Assembly: GCA_965249925.1 (NCBI GenBank)
Contig: OZ252260.1
Location: forward strand, 7,192,001-7,256,000
Origin: Hoeflea_A sp965249925
Lineage (GTDB): Bacteria > Pseudomonadota > Alphaproteobacteria > Rhizobiales > Rhizobiaceae
Reading direction: 5' to 3'
DNA length: 64,000 nucleotides
Shown here piece by piece: positions 23,317-32,800 of this stretch (the first letter of the stretch is position 1; every line of letters begins with the position of its first letter). Below the pieces are notes generated by a model. The model had not been told where the DNA came from. It saw nothing but the letters and a program-made list of their open reading frames with translations, and ran no database searches. A program made the position numbers and the translations under genes.

Positions 23317-25619
23317 CGCTGCACCTCAGGCATGACCGCGCGGTCAGCAACTGGCGCGGCGACCGTCCGGATCGCTTCCGCATCGTTGCCAGCTGGCTTG
23401 GGTGCCCGTAGCCGCAATGCGTTCAAGACGACCACAATGGAAGAGGACGACATGGCGAGCGCGGCGACCAACGGCGTCGCGTATCCGAGAACTGCGGTCG
23501 GAATGGCCACCATGTTGTAGGCGATCGCCAGACCGAAATTCTGTCTGATCAGTCGGCCGGCCTTGCGCGACACCATCAGTGCCTGATCGACCGCCGCCAG
23601 GCTTTCGCGCAAGAACACGAAATCGGCGGCATTACGGCCGACATCGGCCGCCGTCGCAGGCGCCATGGAAACGTGCGCCCGAACCAGCGCCGGTGCATCG
23701 TTGAGACCGTCGCCGACCATCAATACCCGGCGCCCCTCATCTGCGAAGCCGCCGACAAACCGGCTTTTGGCATCCGGCAACACGCCGGCATGCCAATCGG
23801 TGATGCCAACAGCCTGGGCCAAATGCCGCACCGGTCCGCTCTGATCGCCGGAAACGACTGACAGCGACAAGCCCTTCGCCCGCAATGCGCTGACAGTGGC
23901 GGCCGCATCCGGTCGAACCGTGTCGTCGAAAACGAAAGCGGCGAGGAATGCGCCGTCGGCACTCAACACGGTCTGCGCCGATGTGCATTCGGCAAGGTCT
24001 TCGGATCCGTTCATCGCCCAGTCGGCTCTGCCCAGCCGGTAGGTGACGCCCGCCTTCGTCGCCTCGAGCCCGTGGCCGGGGACTTCCGCGATACGATCGA
24101 ACGACATCTCGGCCACCGCCTGATCGCGTCCGGCATGTGCCAAGGCAAGCGACAGGGGATGTCGGGAATGGGAGCCCATGGCGGCAGCAAGCCGCAGGTG
24201 ACGCGGATCGATATCGTTCCGGTTGACCAGCCGCGGCTGCCCCATGGTCAACGTGCCGGTCTTGTCGAACACCACACTGTCGATCTCGGCCAGCCGCTCC
24301 ATCGCCGTTCCGTCCTTGACCATAATGCCGTTTTCGAACAGCCGGCCGGCAGCCACGACCTGTACCACCGGAACCGCCAGCCCGAGCGCGCAGGGACAGG
24401 TGATGATCAACACTGCGATGGCGATAAACAGCGCTCTGTGCCAGTCGCCGCTGACCGCCAGCCATCCGAGGAAGGTGGCGAGGGCGACCAGGTGGACAAC
24501 CGGCGCATACAAGCTGGCCGCCCGGTCGGCGATGCGGCGATAACCGGCTTTCGCTCCCTCTGCAACTTCCATAAGGCGGATCATCTCCGCCAGGAACGAG
24601 CGCCGTGCCGGTGCCAGGGCCTCGACGGTCAGGGGTCCGGTCAGATTCAGCGTACCGGCGCGCAAGACGCCACCCGGTGACACCGGCTGTGGCGCGCTCT
24701 CGCCATTAACCAGCGAGCAGTCCAGATCGCTCGTTCCGGACAGGACACGGGCATCGACGGGGATCCTCTCGCCGGCGGCAACAAGCACCGTCATGCCGGT
24801 TTCGATCTCGTCGATCGGCAGGAAATCCCGATCGCCCTGTGCGCCGACGACCATCGCACCCCGCGGCGCCAGGCGCGCCAGACCCTTGACGGCCGAGCGG
24901 GCGCGCTCGCGCATCATGTGATCCAGCGTCCGCCCGATCAGCAAGAAAAACAGCAGCGTCACCGACGCGTCGAAATAGGCATGCGCGCCGGAATGGGCTG
25001 TCTCATAGAGGCTCATCAAAAACGCCAGGATGACAGCCAGGGAAATCGGCACGTCCATATTGAGCCGCCCGTTGCGCAGCGCCGACAGCGCGGAACGGAA
25101 GAACACCCGTCCGGAGTAGGCGAGCGCCGGTATGGCGATCAGAGCTGAGATCCAGTGAAAAAGGTCGCGTGTTGCGGCATCGGCGCCCGACCACACGGAC
25201 ACGCTCAGCAGCATGATGTTGGCGGCAGCGAATCCGGCGACGGCAACGGACCGTATCAGCATGGCCAGTGTTCCGTCGCGGCTGTCGTCGGCTGCTTCGA
25301 AAATATGTGCGTGGTACCCAAGACGTTTCAGGGTCTTGACGATGTCGACCGGATCACCCTTGGCTTTCGACCAGACGACGCTTACCCGCCGGGTCGACAG
25401 GTTGACCCGCGCCTGTTGTATCACGGGCAAGGCGTTCAGGCCGTTTTCGATCGTCTTGATGCATGCGCCGCAATGAATGTCCGGAACGCTCAGTTCGACG
25501 CGGAACAGGTCATTGTCCAGCGGCGTGCTGGCAAGCCGCAGCTCTTCGACGGATGGCCCGCCACCGGCAGCCGATGCCAACTGCAACGAAGCCTCGGTCC
25601 CGGGCGCGCAGCAGCTCAT
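23313..25619 (-). CDS. ccoI: Copper-translocating P-type ATPase CcoI/FixI
   Basis: A 768-residue heavy-metal P1B ATPase started at 25619 (MSCCAPG), where its ATG overlaps the fixH stop as ATGA. In order: N-terminal HMA domain with CxxC (IHCGACIKTIE, about residues 55-65), membrane helices, the CPC metal site (ITCPCALGLAVPV), phosphorylation motif DKTGTLT and hinge GDGLNDAPAL. CcoI delivers copper to the binuclear centre of cbb3 oxidase during assembly. The MSCC N-terminus could be a second metal-contact point. The position between ccoH and ccoS is the standard order. Confidence 0.95.
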   Translation of the reverse strand: MSCCAPGTEASLQLASAAGGGPSVEELRLASTPLDNDLFRVELSVPDIHCGACIKTIENGLNALPVIQQARVNLSTRRVSVVWSKAKGDPVDIVKTLKRLGYHAHIFEAADDSRDGTLAMLIRSVAVAGFAAANIMLLSVSVWSGADAATRDLFHWISALIAIPALAYSGRVFFRSALSALRNGRLNMDVPISLAVILAFLMSLYETAHSGAHAYFDASVTLLFFLLIGRTLDHMMRERARSAVKGLARLAPRGAMVVGAQGDRDFLPIDEIETGMTVLVAAGERIPVDARVLSGTSDLDCSLVNGESAPQPVSPGGVLRAGTLNLTGPLTVEALAPARRSFLAEMIRLMEVAEGAKAGYRRIADRAASLYAPVVHLVALATFLGWLAVSGDWHRALFIAIAVLIITCPCALGLAVPVVQVVAAGRLFENGIMVKDGTAMERLAEIDSVVFDKTGTLTMGQPRLVNRNDIDPRHLRLAAAMGSHSRHPLSLALAHAGRDQAVAEMSFDRIAEVPGHGLEATKAGVTYRLGRADWAMNGSEDLAECTSAQTVLSADGAFLAAFVFDDTVRPDAAATVSALRAKGLSLSVVSGDQSGPVRHLAQAVGITDWHAGVLPDAKSRFVGGFADEGRRVLMVGDGLNDAPALVRAHVSMAPATAADVGRNAADFVFLRESLAAVDQALMVSRKAGRLIRQNFGLAIAYNMVAIPTAVLGYATPLVAALAMSSSSIVVVLNALRLRAPKPAGNDAEAIRTVAAPVADRAVMPEVQR

Positions 25620-26122
25620 TCGCCAGTCCCGGGGGCATCGAATTGCAGGCGCTGCGTATCCCGATAGACCATGCTGCCGGCCTGTTCCACGGTCAGGCGC
25701 GCAATCCACAGTCCATCTGCGATCGGCTCCCTGGCCCGATAGCCGCCCTCGCCGTCGTTCGCCAGGATGACGGTTCGATCGTCTTCGATCCCCACAGGGC
25801 GGTGCAGGCTCATGGTGACCGTGTCGGCAACTACCGGTGTGCCGGTGGCATCGGTCAGCCGATAGACGATTCGATCTTCATCGACGCTCACCTCGGATGT
25901 CCAGCCTCGCGACTCCATCTCCCGGTTCTGCGCCACATCGTCATCGAATTTCTGGCTCGCCACATAGGTGTTTTCGACAATCAGGCCGCTCCAGCTCGAT
26001 CCGGCATAATATGCCATTGTCACGTTGACGCTGATGATGGTGCCGAAGAAAAGCACCATCACGGCGACCATGTGCCAACCGGTAAAAGTCTCGAACTTCA
26101 AAAAGCGCACAACACCACTCAT
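25616..26122 (-). CDS. ccoH: FixH/CcoH cbb3 oxidase assembly protein
   Basis: A 168-residue protein with a single N-terminal membrane helix (GWHMVAVMVLFFGTIISVNV) and a periplasmic domain, matching FixH in length and layout. FixH cooperates with CcoI in cbb3 oxidase maturation. Both ends are translationally coupled by ATGA overlaps, to ccoG (26119-26122) and ccoI (25616-25619). Confidence 0.9.
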   Translation of the reverse strand: MSGVVRFLKFETFTGWHMVAVMVLFFGTIISVNVTMAYYAGSSWSGLIVENTYVASQKFDDDVAQNREMESRGWTSEVSVDEDRIVYRLTDATGTPVVADTVTMSLHRPVGIEDDRTVILANDGEGGYRAREPIADGLWIARLTVEQAGSMVYRDTQRLQFDAPGTGE

Positions 26123-27690
26123 CTGTTTTCCTCCGGAGCATCGAACGATGCACGATAGACGTCCCGCTCTCCGCTGCTTTTGTCTTCTGCAATCAGCTCG
26201 AACAGCACCTTGCCCGGTTCCACCTGTTCCGGCGGCTGCCTGATGTAAACCTTGAGGTTCCGCAGGCGGTCTGGATCGACCGGAATGGCAAACGACCGCC
26301 CTTCCGGCTGGTCGATACCTGTCACCGACATAACGGCACCAGGAAGCCCTTCCATGGACAGGGAGATCACTCGCGGCTCGGGAATCATGTTGAGCAGCTT
26401 GACGGTGTAGCCGTTGCGGATGGAGCCGTCCGACAGCGTGACATACTGCGGATTACGGTCATGCAGGACATTGACCTGGAGCCGGTCGCGTGACAGCAGC
26501 GCGATCAACAGCCCGATACCGACCAGCGCCCAGACACCGAAATAAAGCATCGTGCGGAAGCGAAAAATGATCCGCCAATCGAAGTGACGCACCTTGTCGC
26601 TCATCGTCCCGTCGGGATTGTGCAGCAGCGCCGGATTGATGGGTTGCGTACCGCCGGCCGTCGCCAATGCCATATTGTCGGTATACTCGTTGAGCGTGGC
26701 GTAAGAGATCAGGCCGCGCGGCCGGCCGAGTTTGGTCATCACATCATCACAGGCATCGATGCACAGCGCACATGTAATGCATTCCAGCTGCTGGCCGTCG
26801 CGGATGTCGATGCCCATCGGACACACCACCACGCAGGCGTTGCAATCGACGCAATCGCCGACCACCTTTCCTTCCGCCTTGGCCTTTTTGGTGTGACGGG
26901 AACGCGGTTCGCCGCGCCAATCGTTGTAGGTGACCACGAGCGAGTTTTCGTCCAGCATGGCTGCCTGGATACGCGGCCATGGACACATATAGGTGCACAC
27001 CTGTTCGCGCATCAGGCCGCCGAACGTATACGTGGTGGCCGTCAGAATCGCCACGGTGATGTATGCCACCGGCTCGGCCTCACCCCTGAAGAAATTGGCA
27101 AACAGTGTCGGCGCGTCGGCAAAGTAGAAAATCCAGGCACCGCCCGTAGCCACGGCAATCACCAACCAGATCGCATGTTTGCTGACCCGTTTGGCGACCT
27201 TGTCCAGCGACCAGGACGCCTTGTCGAGTTTCATGCGTTGGTTGCGCTCGCCTTCAATCGCCCGCTCGACAACCAGAAACAGATCCACCCACACGGTCTG
27301 CGGACAGGTGTAACCGCACCAGGCGCGGCCGACGGCCGACGTCACGAGGAACAGGCCGAAACCCGCCATCAGAAGCAGCCCGGCCACAAAGAAAAACTCC
27401 TGCGGCCAGATCTCGATGAAGAAGAAATAGAACCGGCGGTTAGCCAGGTCGACGAGCACCGCCTGGTCCGGCGCAAAGGGCCCCCGATCCCAGCGCAACC
27501 AGGGTGTGAAGTAGTAAATGCACAGCGTGACCAGCATCACGCCCCATTTGAAATTGCGAAACTGTCCCTTGGCGCGTTTCGGAAAGATCTTCTTGCGCGC
27601 TTCATAGAGCGGCTTTCGCGCCCAGGCGGCATTGACCGCCTCGGCATCGTATTGTTCGACTTCTGCAGCGTCTGTTCTGCTATCCATCAT
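26119..27690 (-). CDS. ccoG: CcoG/FixG polyferredoxin-type assembly protein
   Basis: A 523-residue membrane iron-sulfur protein started at 27690 (MMDSRTDAAE) with GGAAAG upstream; the next ATG at 27687 is equally possible. It has about five membrane helices, a CxxxCP site in the N-terminal half (WCGYTCPQTVW), and two [4Fe-4S] ferredoxin motifs (DCNACVVVCPMGID and CITCALCIDACDD, about residues 260-315). A C-terminal Ig-like FixG domain follows. It is thought to reduce copper for CcoI/cbb3 assembly. First gene of the ccoGHIS unit, 66 nt after the ccoP stop. Confidence 0.93.
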   Translation of the reverse strand: MMDSRTDAAEVEQYDAEAVNAAWARKPLYEARKKIFPKRAKGQFRNFKWGVMLVTLCIYYFTPWLRWDRGPFAPDQAVLVDLANRRFYFFFIEIWPQEFFFVAGLLLMAGFGLFLVTSAVGRAWCGYTCPQTVWVDLFLVVERAIEGERNQRMKLDKASWSLDKVAKRVSKHAIWLVIAVATGGAWIFYFADAPTLFANFFRGEAEPVAYITVAILTATTYTFGGLMREQVCTYMCPWPRIQAAMLDENSLVVTYNDWRGEPRSRHTKKAKAEGKVVGDCVDCNACVVVCPMGIDIRDGQQLECITCALCIDACDDVMTKLGRPRGLISYATLNEYTDNMALATAGGTQPINPALLHNPDGTMSDKVRHFDWRIIFRFRTMLYFGVWALVGIGLLIALLSRDRLQVNVLHDRNPQYVTLSDGSIRNGYTVKLLNMIPEPRVISLSMEGLPGAVMSVTGIDQPEGRSFAIPVDPDRLRNLKVYIRQPPEQVEPGKVLFELIAEDKSSGERDVYRASFDAPEENR

Positions 27691-27756
27691 GTCGCCGCTT
27701 TCCAACCGGCCCGCCGCACGATCCCGCAGGACAGTGCGACGGATGTGTCAATCGGA

Positions 27757-28620
27757 TTACTGACCGCCACCCAGCGAATGGACAAATACAGCCAGTTGCT
27801 TGATGACCGGTTCCCCGAGTCTCTGCCCCCAGGCCGGCATGACGCCGTGTTTGGGATTAGCGATCTGGCGGGCGATCTCGGATTCGGTCTCGCCGTAGAA
27901 CCACAGTGCATCCGCCAGGTTCGGTGCCCCGAATTCGGGGTCGCCAAGCCCTTCGTCACCGTGGCACACGGCGCAGTTCTCGGCATACAGTTCGGCACCC
28001 GGCTCCACCATCGCCGGATCCGCCGGGGTTCCCGACAGGCTGTAGACATAGGCGGCCATCTCTCGGATTTCGGTCGGTTCGAGAATATCACCGAATGCCG
28101 GCATTTCCGAAAACCGCGTGTCGTCGTCGGCATCATAGCGCACACCGTGGGCGATGGTGTGGTAGATCGAGTCGATGTCGCCGCCCCACAACCATGCGTC
28201 GTCGTTAAGATTGGGGTATCCGGGTGCACCCTGCGCGCCGGAGCCGTGGCATTGTACGCAGTTCACCTTGAAGGCGGCCGAACCACCGGCCATGGCGAAT
28301 TGCAGCAACTCCGGGTCGGAGGCGATCTCCGTCAGCGGCGTCGCCGCGATTCTGTCGACATATTGTGCCTGCGCCGCCTGGGCTTCCGCCATCTGGTTGG
28401 CGACCACTTCGCGGCTTGAGTACCCGAGCAGACCGGTTGTCGCCGAGCTGATCAGTGGCCAAGCCGGATAGGCGATCGTATAGGCGATCGCCCAGACGAT
28501 GGTCGCGTAAAATGTGATCAGCCACCAGCGCGGCATCGGATTGTTGAGTTCGCGAATGCCGTCCCACTCGTGTCCGGTGGTTTCGATACCGCTGAGTTCG
28601 TCTACCTTTTTGTCTGTCAT
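27757..28620 (-). CDS. ccoP: cbb3 oxidase dihaem subunit CcoP
   Basis: A 287-residue membrane-anchored cytochrome c. An N-terminal membrane helix (WWLITFYATIVWAIAYTIAY) is followed by two c-type haem sites (CVQCHGSGAQG and CAVCHGDEGLGDP). It passes electrons from soluble cytochrome c to CcoO/CcoN. A GAGGA inside the end of ccoQ serves as ribosome-binding site; the ATG is 3 nt past the ccoQ stop. Confidence 0.95.
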   Translation of the reverse strand: MTDKKVDELSGIETTGHEWDGIRELNNPMPRWWLITFYATIVWAIAYTIAYPAWPLISSATTGLLGYSSREVVANQMAEAQAAQAQYVDRIAATPLTEIASDPELLQFAMAGGSAAFKVNCVQCHGSGAQGAPGYPNLNDDAWLWGGDIDSIYHTIAHGVRYDADDDTRFSEMPAFGDILEPTEIREMAAYVYSLSGTPADPAMVEPGAELYAENCAVCHGDEGLGDPEFGAPNLADALWFYGETESEIARQIANPKHGVMPAWGQRLGEPVIKQLAVFVHSLGGGQ

Positions 28621-28623
28621 GAC

Positions 28624-28773
28624 TTAGTCCTCTTTCAGCGGGATCTTGGCGATTTCGTCGGCTTTCTTCTTGCTGCCCGGACGGAAGGTGAAAGCAATCA
28701 CGCAGACGAAAACGATCACCAGGAACAACAGGCCCCAACTGTCGGCGAAGGTCCGAAGTGTTTGATAATCCAC
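28624..28773 (-). CDS. ccoQ: cbb3 oxidase small subunit CcoQ
   Basis: A 49-residue single-helix protein (GLLFLVIVFVCVIAFTF then RPGSKKKADEIAKIPLKED), typical CcoQ/FixQ. It starts with GTG at 28773, since no ATG is available in frame and GGAGAA lies 7 nt upstream. It stabilises the cbb3 complex. Located between ccoO (10 nt gap) and ccoP (3 nt gap). Confidence 0.9.
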   Translation of the reverse strand: MDYQTLRTFADSWGLLFLVIVFVCVIAFTFRPGSKKKADEIAKIPLKED

Positions 28774-28783
28774 GATTGTTCTC

Positions 28784-29515
28784 CTACCGGTAACCGGACG
28801 TCGGATCGTAGCTGGAGAAGTCGACCAATGTGCCGAGCATCTGCAGATAGGCGACCAGCGCATCCATTTCGGTGAGACGAGACGGATCGCCGTCGAAATC
28901 GCCGAGCACGGCCTTCGGATAGCGTTCCTCGACTCCCGACCAGTCGGCATCCGGGTCAGCCTGGGCCATGAGGTCGGCCCTGGCGTTCTCGATCATCGCC
29001 TCGTCATAGGGCACACCGACCGCCGCGTTGGCTTTCAGGTGTCCTTCGATCGTGTCCGTCTCCAGCAGCCTGTCGAGCAGAAAGCCGTAGCTCGGCATGA
29101 TCGACTCGGGCACCACCGAACGCGGTTCGACCAAGTGCTGGACGTGCCATTCATTGGAGTACCGGGCCCCGACGCGCGCCAGATCCGGCCCGGTGCGTTT
29201 CGAGCCCCACTGGAACGGGTGGTCGTACATGGATTCGGCTGCCAGCGAGTATGGACCGTACCGCTCCACTTCGTCGCGGAACGGCCTGATCATCTGGCTG
29301 TGGCAGACATAGCATCCCTCGCGGATGTAGATGTCGCGGCCGGCCAGTTCCAGCGGCGAATAGGGCCGCATCCCCTCCACCTCCTCGATGGTGTTTTCCA
29401 GGTAGAACAGCGGAGCGATCTCGACGATGCCGCCGACGGTAACCACCAGGAAAGACGCCGCCAGCAGCAGTGTCGCGTTTTTCTCAAGCGTTTTGTGCCT
29501 GTCGATAAAAGCCAT
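28784..29515 (-). CDS. ccoO: cbb3 oxidase monohaem subunit CcoO
   Basis: A 243-residue membrane-anchored cytochrome c started at 29515 (MAFIDRHKTL) with GGGGAGA upstream. It has one N-terminal helix (NATLLLAASFLVVTVGGIVE) and one haem c site (GCYVCHSQMIRPF, about residues 72-84) with the CcoO-specific downstream region PFQWGSKRTGPDLARVG. It transfers electrons to the catalytic subunit. Lies 13 nt after ccoN. Confidence 0.95.
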   Translation of the reverse strand: MAFIDRHKTLEKNATLLLAASFLVVTVGGIVEIAPLFYLENTIEEVEGMRPYSPLELAGRDIYIREGCYVCHSQMIRPFRDEVERYGPYSLAAESMYDHPFQWGSKRTGPDLARVGARYSNEWHVQHLVEPRSVVPESIMPSYGFLLDRLLETDTIEGHLKANAAVGVPYDEAMIENARADLMAQADPDADWSGVEERYPKAVLGDFDGDPSRLTEMDALVAYLQMLGTLVDFSSYDPTSGYR

Positions 29516-29528
29516 GTTGGTGTCTCCC

Positions 29529-31154
29529 CTATTCGGCAGGCTGTGGTGCTGCGACCGAGCCCGGTATCGGTGCTTCCTCGCGCTCATGGCCGAGGATAGT
29601 CATCAGGATATTGTAGGCCATGACGAACGCACCGAGCAGGAACAGCAGACCGCCGAGCATGCGCAGGATGTAGTAGGGCTTCATTGCCGCGACCGACTCG
29701 GCAAAGGAGTAAACAAGGAAGCCCTGATCGTCATACTCGCGCCACATCAGGCCCTGCTGGATACCGGCGACCCACATCACGGCGGCGTAGACGACGATCC
29801 CCAGCGTCGACAGCCAGAAGTGCCAGTTGACCATGCGCAGCGAATACAGCCGATTACGGTTCCACAGTTTCGGCACAAGGTGATAGATCGCGCCGAAGGA
29901 GATCATGCCGACCCAGCCGAGCGCGCCGGAATGCACGTGTCCGATGGTCCAGTCGGTGTAGTGGCTAAGGCTGTTGACCGCCTTGATCGACATCACCGGC
30001 CCCTCGAAGGTCGACATGCCGTAGAAGGCGACCGACAACACCATCATGCGGATGATCGGGTCGGTCCGGATCTTGTCCCAGGCACCGGACAACGTCATCA
30101 GGCCGTTGATCATGCCACCCCAGGACGGCATCCACAGCATCACCGAGAACACCATGCCGAGCGTCTGCGCCCAATCGGGCAGCGCCGTGTAGTGAAGGTG
30201 GTGCGGTCCCGCCCAAATGTAGAGAAAGATCAGCGACCAGAAATGGATGATCGACAAACGGTAGGAATAGACCGGCCGGTTGGCCTGCTTCGGAATGAAG
30301 TAGTACATCATGCCGAGAAAGCCTGCGGTCAGGAAGAATCCGACAGCGTTGTGGCCATACCACCACTGGGTCAGCGCGTCCTGCACCCCGGCGAAGGCCG
30401 AATAGCTCTTGGCGCCGACGAAGGACACCGGAACCGCCATGTTGTTGACCACGTGCAGCATGGCGATGGTGACTATGAAGGATAGGTAGAACCAGTTAGC
30501 CACATAGATATGCGGCTCCTTGCGCTTCATGATGGTGCCTAGGAAAACCACCAGATAGACGACCCACACAATGGTCAGCCATAGGTCGACATACCATTCA
30601 GGTTCGGCATATTCGCGCCCCTGGGTGATGCCCAGCAGGTAACCGGTGGCTGCCATCACGATAAACAGCTGGTAGCCCCAGAACACGAACCAGGCCAGTC
30701 TGCCGCCGAAAAGCCGTGCCCGGGAGGTCCGTTGCACCACGTACATGGAGGTGGCCAGCAGCGCATTGCCGCCAAAGGCGAAAATCACCGCAGATGTGTG
30801 CAGCGGGCGCAGTCGTCCGTAGTTGAGGTACGGCTCGATGTTGAGATCCGGAAACGCCAGCTGTGCAGCGATGACGACACCGACGAGAAAGCCGGCAATG
30901 CCCCAGAACAGAGTGGCAATCGCTCCGTAGCGAACAACCTCGTCAAAATAGGGCGTCGTTGAGTCGTCCTTCAGCACGTCTGTTGCCACGGTGCCGAATG
31001 ACATCCGTCGCAGGAGCACGACCACACAACACAGCAGGACAAAAAACAAAACCCACATATGGGCCTCGAACAGGCTGTCCTGCGCAAACGCCGCCCCCAG
31101 CAGCGCAATGAATGCGCCGATGCTTACGACGATGGTTTCGAATGCAAACTTCAT
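29529..31154 (-). CDS. ccoN: cbb3-type cytochrome c oxidase subunit I CcoN
   Basis: A 541-residue haem-copper oxidase catalytic subunit with about 12 membrane helices. Haem and copper ligand blocks are seen (LHTSAVIFAFGGNALLATSM; YGHNAVGFFLTAGFLG; GPHHLHYTALPDW; IGHVHSGALGWVG). It reduces O2 with high affinity and pumps protons. GGGGGAACCG precedes the ATG at 31154. The FNR box at 31254-31267 is about 100 nt upstream, giving micro-oxic induction of the ccoNOQP operon. Confidence 0.96.
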   Translation of the reverse strand: MKFAFETIVVSIGAFIALLGAAFAQDSLFEAHMWVLFFVLLCCVVVLLRRMSFGTVATDVLKDDSTTPYFDEVVRYGAIATLFWGIAGFLVGVVIAAQLAFPDLNIEPYLNYGRLRPLHTSAVIFAFGGNALLATSMYVVQRTSRARLFGGRLAWFVFWGYQLFIVMAATGYLLGITQGREYAEPEWYVDLWLTIVWVVYLVVFLGTIMKRKEPHIYVANWFYLSFIVTIAMLHVVNNMAVPVSFVGAKSYSAFAGVQDALTQWWYGHNAVGFFLTAGFLGMMYYFIPKQANRPVYSYRLSIIHFWSLIFLYIWAGPHHLHYTALPDWAQTLGMVFSVMLWMPSWGGMINGLMTLSGAWDKIRTDPIIRMMVLSVAFYGMSTFEGPVMSIKAVNSLSHYTDWTIGHVHSGALGWVGMISFGAIYHLVPKLWNRNRLYSLRMVNWHFWLSTLGIVVYAAVMWVAGIQQGLMWREYDDQGFLVYSFAESVAAMKPYYILRMLGGLLFLLGAFVMAYNILMTILGHEREEAPIPGSVAAPQPAE

Positions 31155-31253
31155 CGGTTCCCCCGAAATTTCGGCAGCAAAATACGCCGACGAGTCCCCC
31201 TTTGGGCTGCATCAGCGTGAGGGCGATCTTGGCTTTTTCTTCGCGCCGCAACA

Positions 31254-31267
31254 TTGATCTCGATCAA
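31254..31267. promoter_or_regulatory. FNR/FixK box between ccoN and the hemerythrin-like gene
   Basis: TTGATCTCGATCAA is a perfect TTGAT-N4-ATCAA site. Its centre is about 106 nt from the ccoN ATG and about 113 nt from the divergent gene's start, so it can serve both. Confidence 0.9.
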
Positions 31268-31372
31268 GGTATCGGGTGCGTCTGTTGCGCACAGTGCAGG
31301 CGTTGATACACACCCGGCCCAACGTCCTTGGATCGAAGCAATGCAAGCTCGAACCGCATTCGAGGGGAAATG

Positions 31373-31870
31373 ATGCAGGACAGCTGGAAGCTTGAATCCC
31401 TAACCCGGGCGGCCGCTTACTTCACAGCCCCGCAACCGGACCTACTCAAGGGCCTCGATGCCGCCTGTCGGATCCAGAATATGTTGTGCGATTTGCTGGA
31501 ACAGATCGCCGATTCCATTCCTGGAGCTGTTGACCGTGGCCTTTGCGAGACGCTTGCGGCCGAACTCGGTCCGCTGATGCGCAGCATCCACCAGTTTGAG
31601 GAACAGACCCTGTTTCCATTCGCGGCCGGCGTACAGCAGGCCGCTGAAACGGTTGCTCGTCTGCGCCACGAGCATATCGAGGACGAGTGCTTTGCCGAGG
31701 AAGTCACCGACGCGCTGCACGATCTCTCGCACCGCGAACACCCCGAAAATCCTGAGGCGATCGGCTACATGCTGCGCGGTTTTTTTGAATCGATGCGCCG
31801 CCATGTCGCGTTTGAAAGCGAACACTTCCGACCATTGCTGTTGAAAGCGCCGACCACCTGGATCAATTGA
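31373..31870 (+). CDS. Hemerythrin HHE-like protein
   Basis: A 165-residue all-helical protein started at 31373 (MQDSWKLE) with GAGGGG 5 nt upstream; the ATG at 31370 is the alternative. Metal-ligand-type motifs are SIHQFEEQTLFPF, RLRHEHIEDECF and RRHVAFESEHFRPLL. The first histidine of the usual EHxxI motif is not apparent in GLDAACRIQNML, so the diiron site may be incomplete. Such proteins near cbb3 and FNR genes are thought to handle O2, NO or iron-sulfur repair. The FNR box at 31254 lies upstream. Confidence 0.75.
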   Translation: MQDSWKLESLTRAAAYFTAPQPDLLKGLDAACRIQNMLCDLLEQIADSIPGAVDRGLCETLAAELGPLMRSIHQFEEQTLFPFAAGVQQAAETVARLRHEHIEDECFAEEVTDALHDLSHREHPENPEAIGYMLRGFFESMRRHVAFESEHFRPLLLKAPTTWIN

Positions 31871-31901
31871 CCGGATCGGCCCAGCCGGACGATTGCGGTT
31901 G

Positions 31902-32630
31902 TTACAGACTTGCGCGTTTGGCCAAACGCTTCAGATCGGGAACGGTGACCAACCGGTTGTTTTCGACTTCGATGACGCCGTCCTTGCGCAGCTTCGTGAT
32001 CTGCCGGCTGACCGTTTCGATGGTGAGCCCGAGGAAGTCGGCGATGTCGGCCCGCGTCAACGGCAGTTCGAAGGAAATGCCATCCTCGGCATCGACCGTC
32101 GGGTCGATATGGGTGGCAATCAGATAGAGGAAACTCGCCACTTTCTCAGCGGCCGTCTTGCGCCCGAGTGTTACCATCCAGACGCGCGCTTCGTCGAGTT
32201 CGTTCAGCGCCTGCTGCAGAAGCCGGTCCTTGAGGACCGGTGATTCTTCAATCATGTGCTCGATGACGTTAGTCGGAAAAGAGCACACTTGCACGGTAGT
32301 GGCGGCTTCCGCATTGAGTTCGCTGGCCTTCCTGAAAGGCCGCCCGAGAAAATCCGGTGCAAACTGCAAACCGACGATTTGCTGACGGCCATCGGCCAGG
32401 ATCTTGGTCAGTTTGACCACGCCGGACAGAATGTTGGAGTAATGGGAAACGGTCTCGGCGTCGGCCAAGAGCTCCGCGCCCGCTTGCACCTCGCGGCGGC
32501 TGGAATGCGTATTGAGGTACTGCAGTTGGGCACTGTCGAGCGCGCCGCAGACACCGCGATGCCGTGCTTCGCAGGCTTCGCAAAGAACCGGAACGCCGGA
32601 GTTGTGAATGTCTTGTCGCCTGTTGCTCAT
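31902..32630 (-). CDS. fnr: FNR-type oxygen-sensing Crp/Fnr regulator
   Basis: A 242-residue regulator started at 32630 (MSNRRQDIHN). The N-terminal cysteines CEACEARHRGVC (C17, C20, C28) plus a central cysteine (VQVC, C116) are the four [4Fe-4S] ligands expected of an O2-labile FNR, separating it from FixK. The cNMP-like sensor domain, dimer helix and C-terminal HTH (LTRADIADFLGLTIETVSRQ, then ITKLRKDGVIEV) follow, with the E-x2-SR recognition pattern for TTGAT half-sites. A box at 32720-32733 lies 90 nt upstream, suggesting autoregulation. Convergent with the hemerythrin-like gene. Confidence 0.93.
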   Translation of the reverse strand: MSNRRQDIHNSGVPVLCEACEARHRGVCGALDSAQLQYLNTHSSRREVQAGAELLADAETVSHYSNILSGVVKLTKILADGRQQIVGLQFAPDFLGRPFRKASELNAEAATTVQVCSFPTNVIEHMIEESPVLKDRLLQQALNELDEARVWMVTLGRKTAAEKVASFLYLIATHIDPTVDAEDGISFELPLTRADIADFLGLTIETVSRQITKLRKDGVIEVENNRLVTVPDLKRLAKRASL

Positions 32631-32719
32631 GGCCCGATTTCCGTCCACGTGACTTCGCCCCTCATACCATGTTTGACCGTCGCAACGCTGCGGCCCATTG
32701 TCCCTTTGCCAGTTCGGCC

Positions 32720-32733
32720 TTGACCGAGATCAA
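32720..32733. promoter_or_regulatory. FNR box shared by fnr and hemN
   Basis: TTGACCGAGATCAA matches TTGAT-N4-ATCAA with one substitution. It lies 90 nt from the fnr start and 67 nt from the hemN start, between the divergent genes. Confidence 0.8.
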
Positions 32734-32800
32734 GGTCCGGGTTCGGCGGCAATCCTAATCTCGCGGCAATAGTGTCGAAACGGAATGCTGGAGCCACCCC

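Noticed and set aside
27690..27757. Possible separate FNR box or promoter for ccoGHIS
   Set aside because: A TTGACA-like element is present, but no matching -10 and no TTGAT-N4-ATCAA site; not enough to call.
26584..28419. 611-codon plus-strand open frame
   Set aside because: It lies antisense to ccoG and ccoP, whose motifs are unmistakable; long antisense frames are common in G+C-rich coding DNA, and the translation shows no domain.
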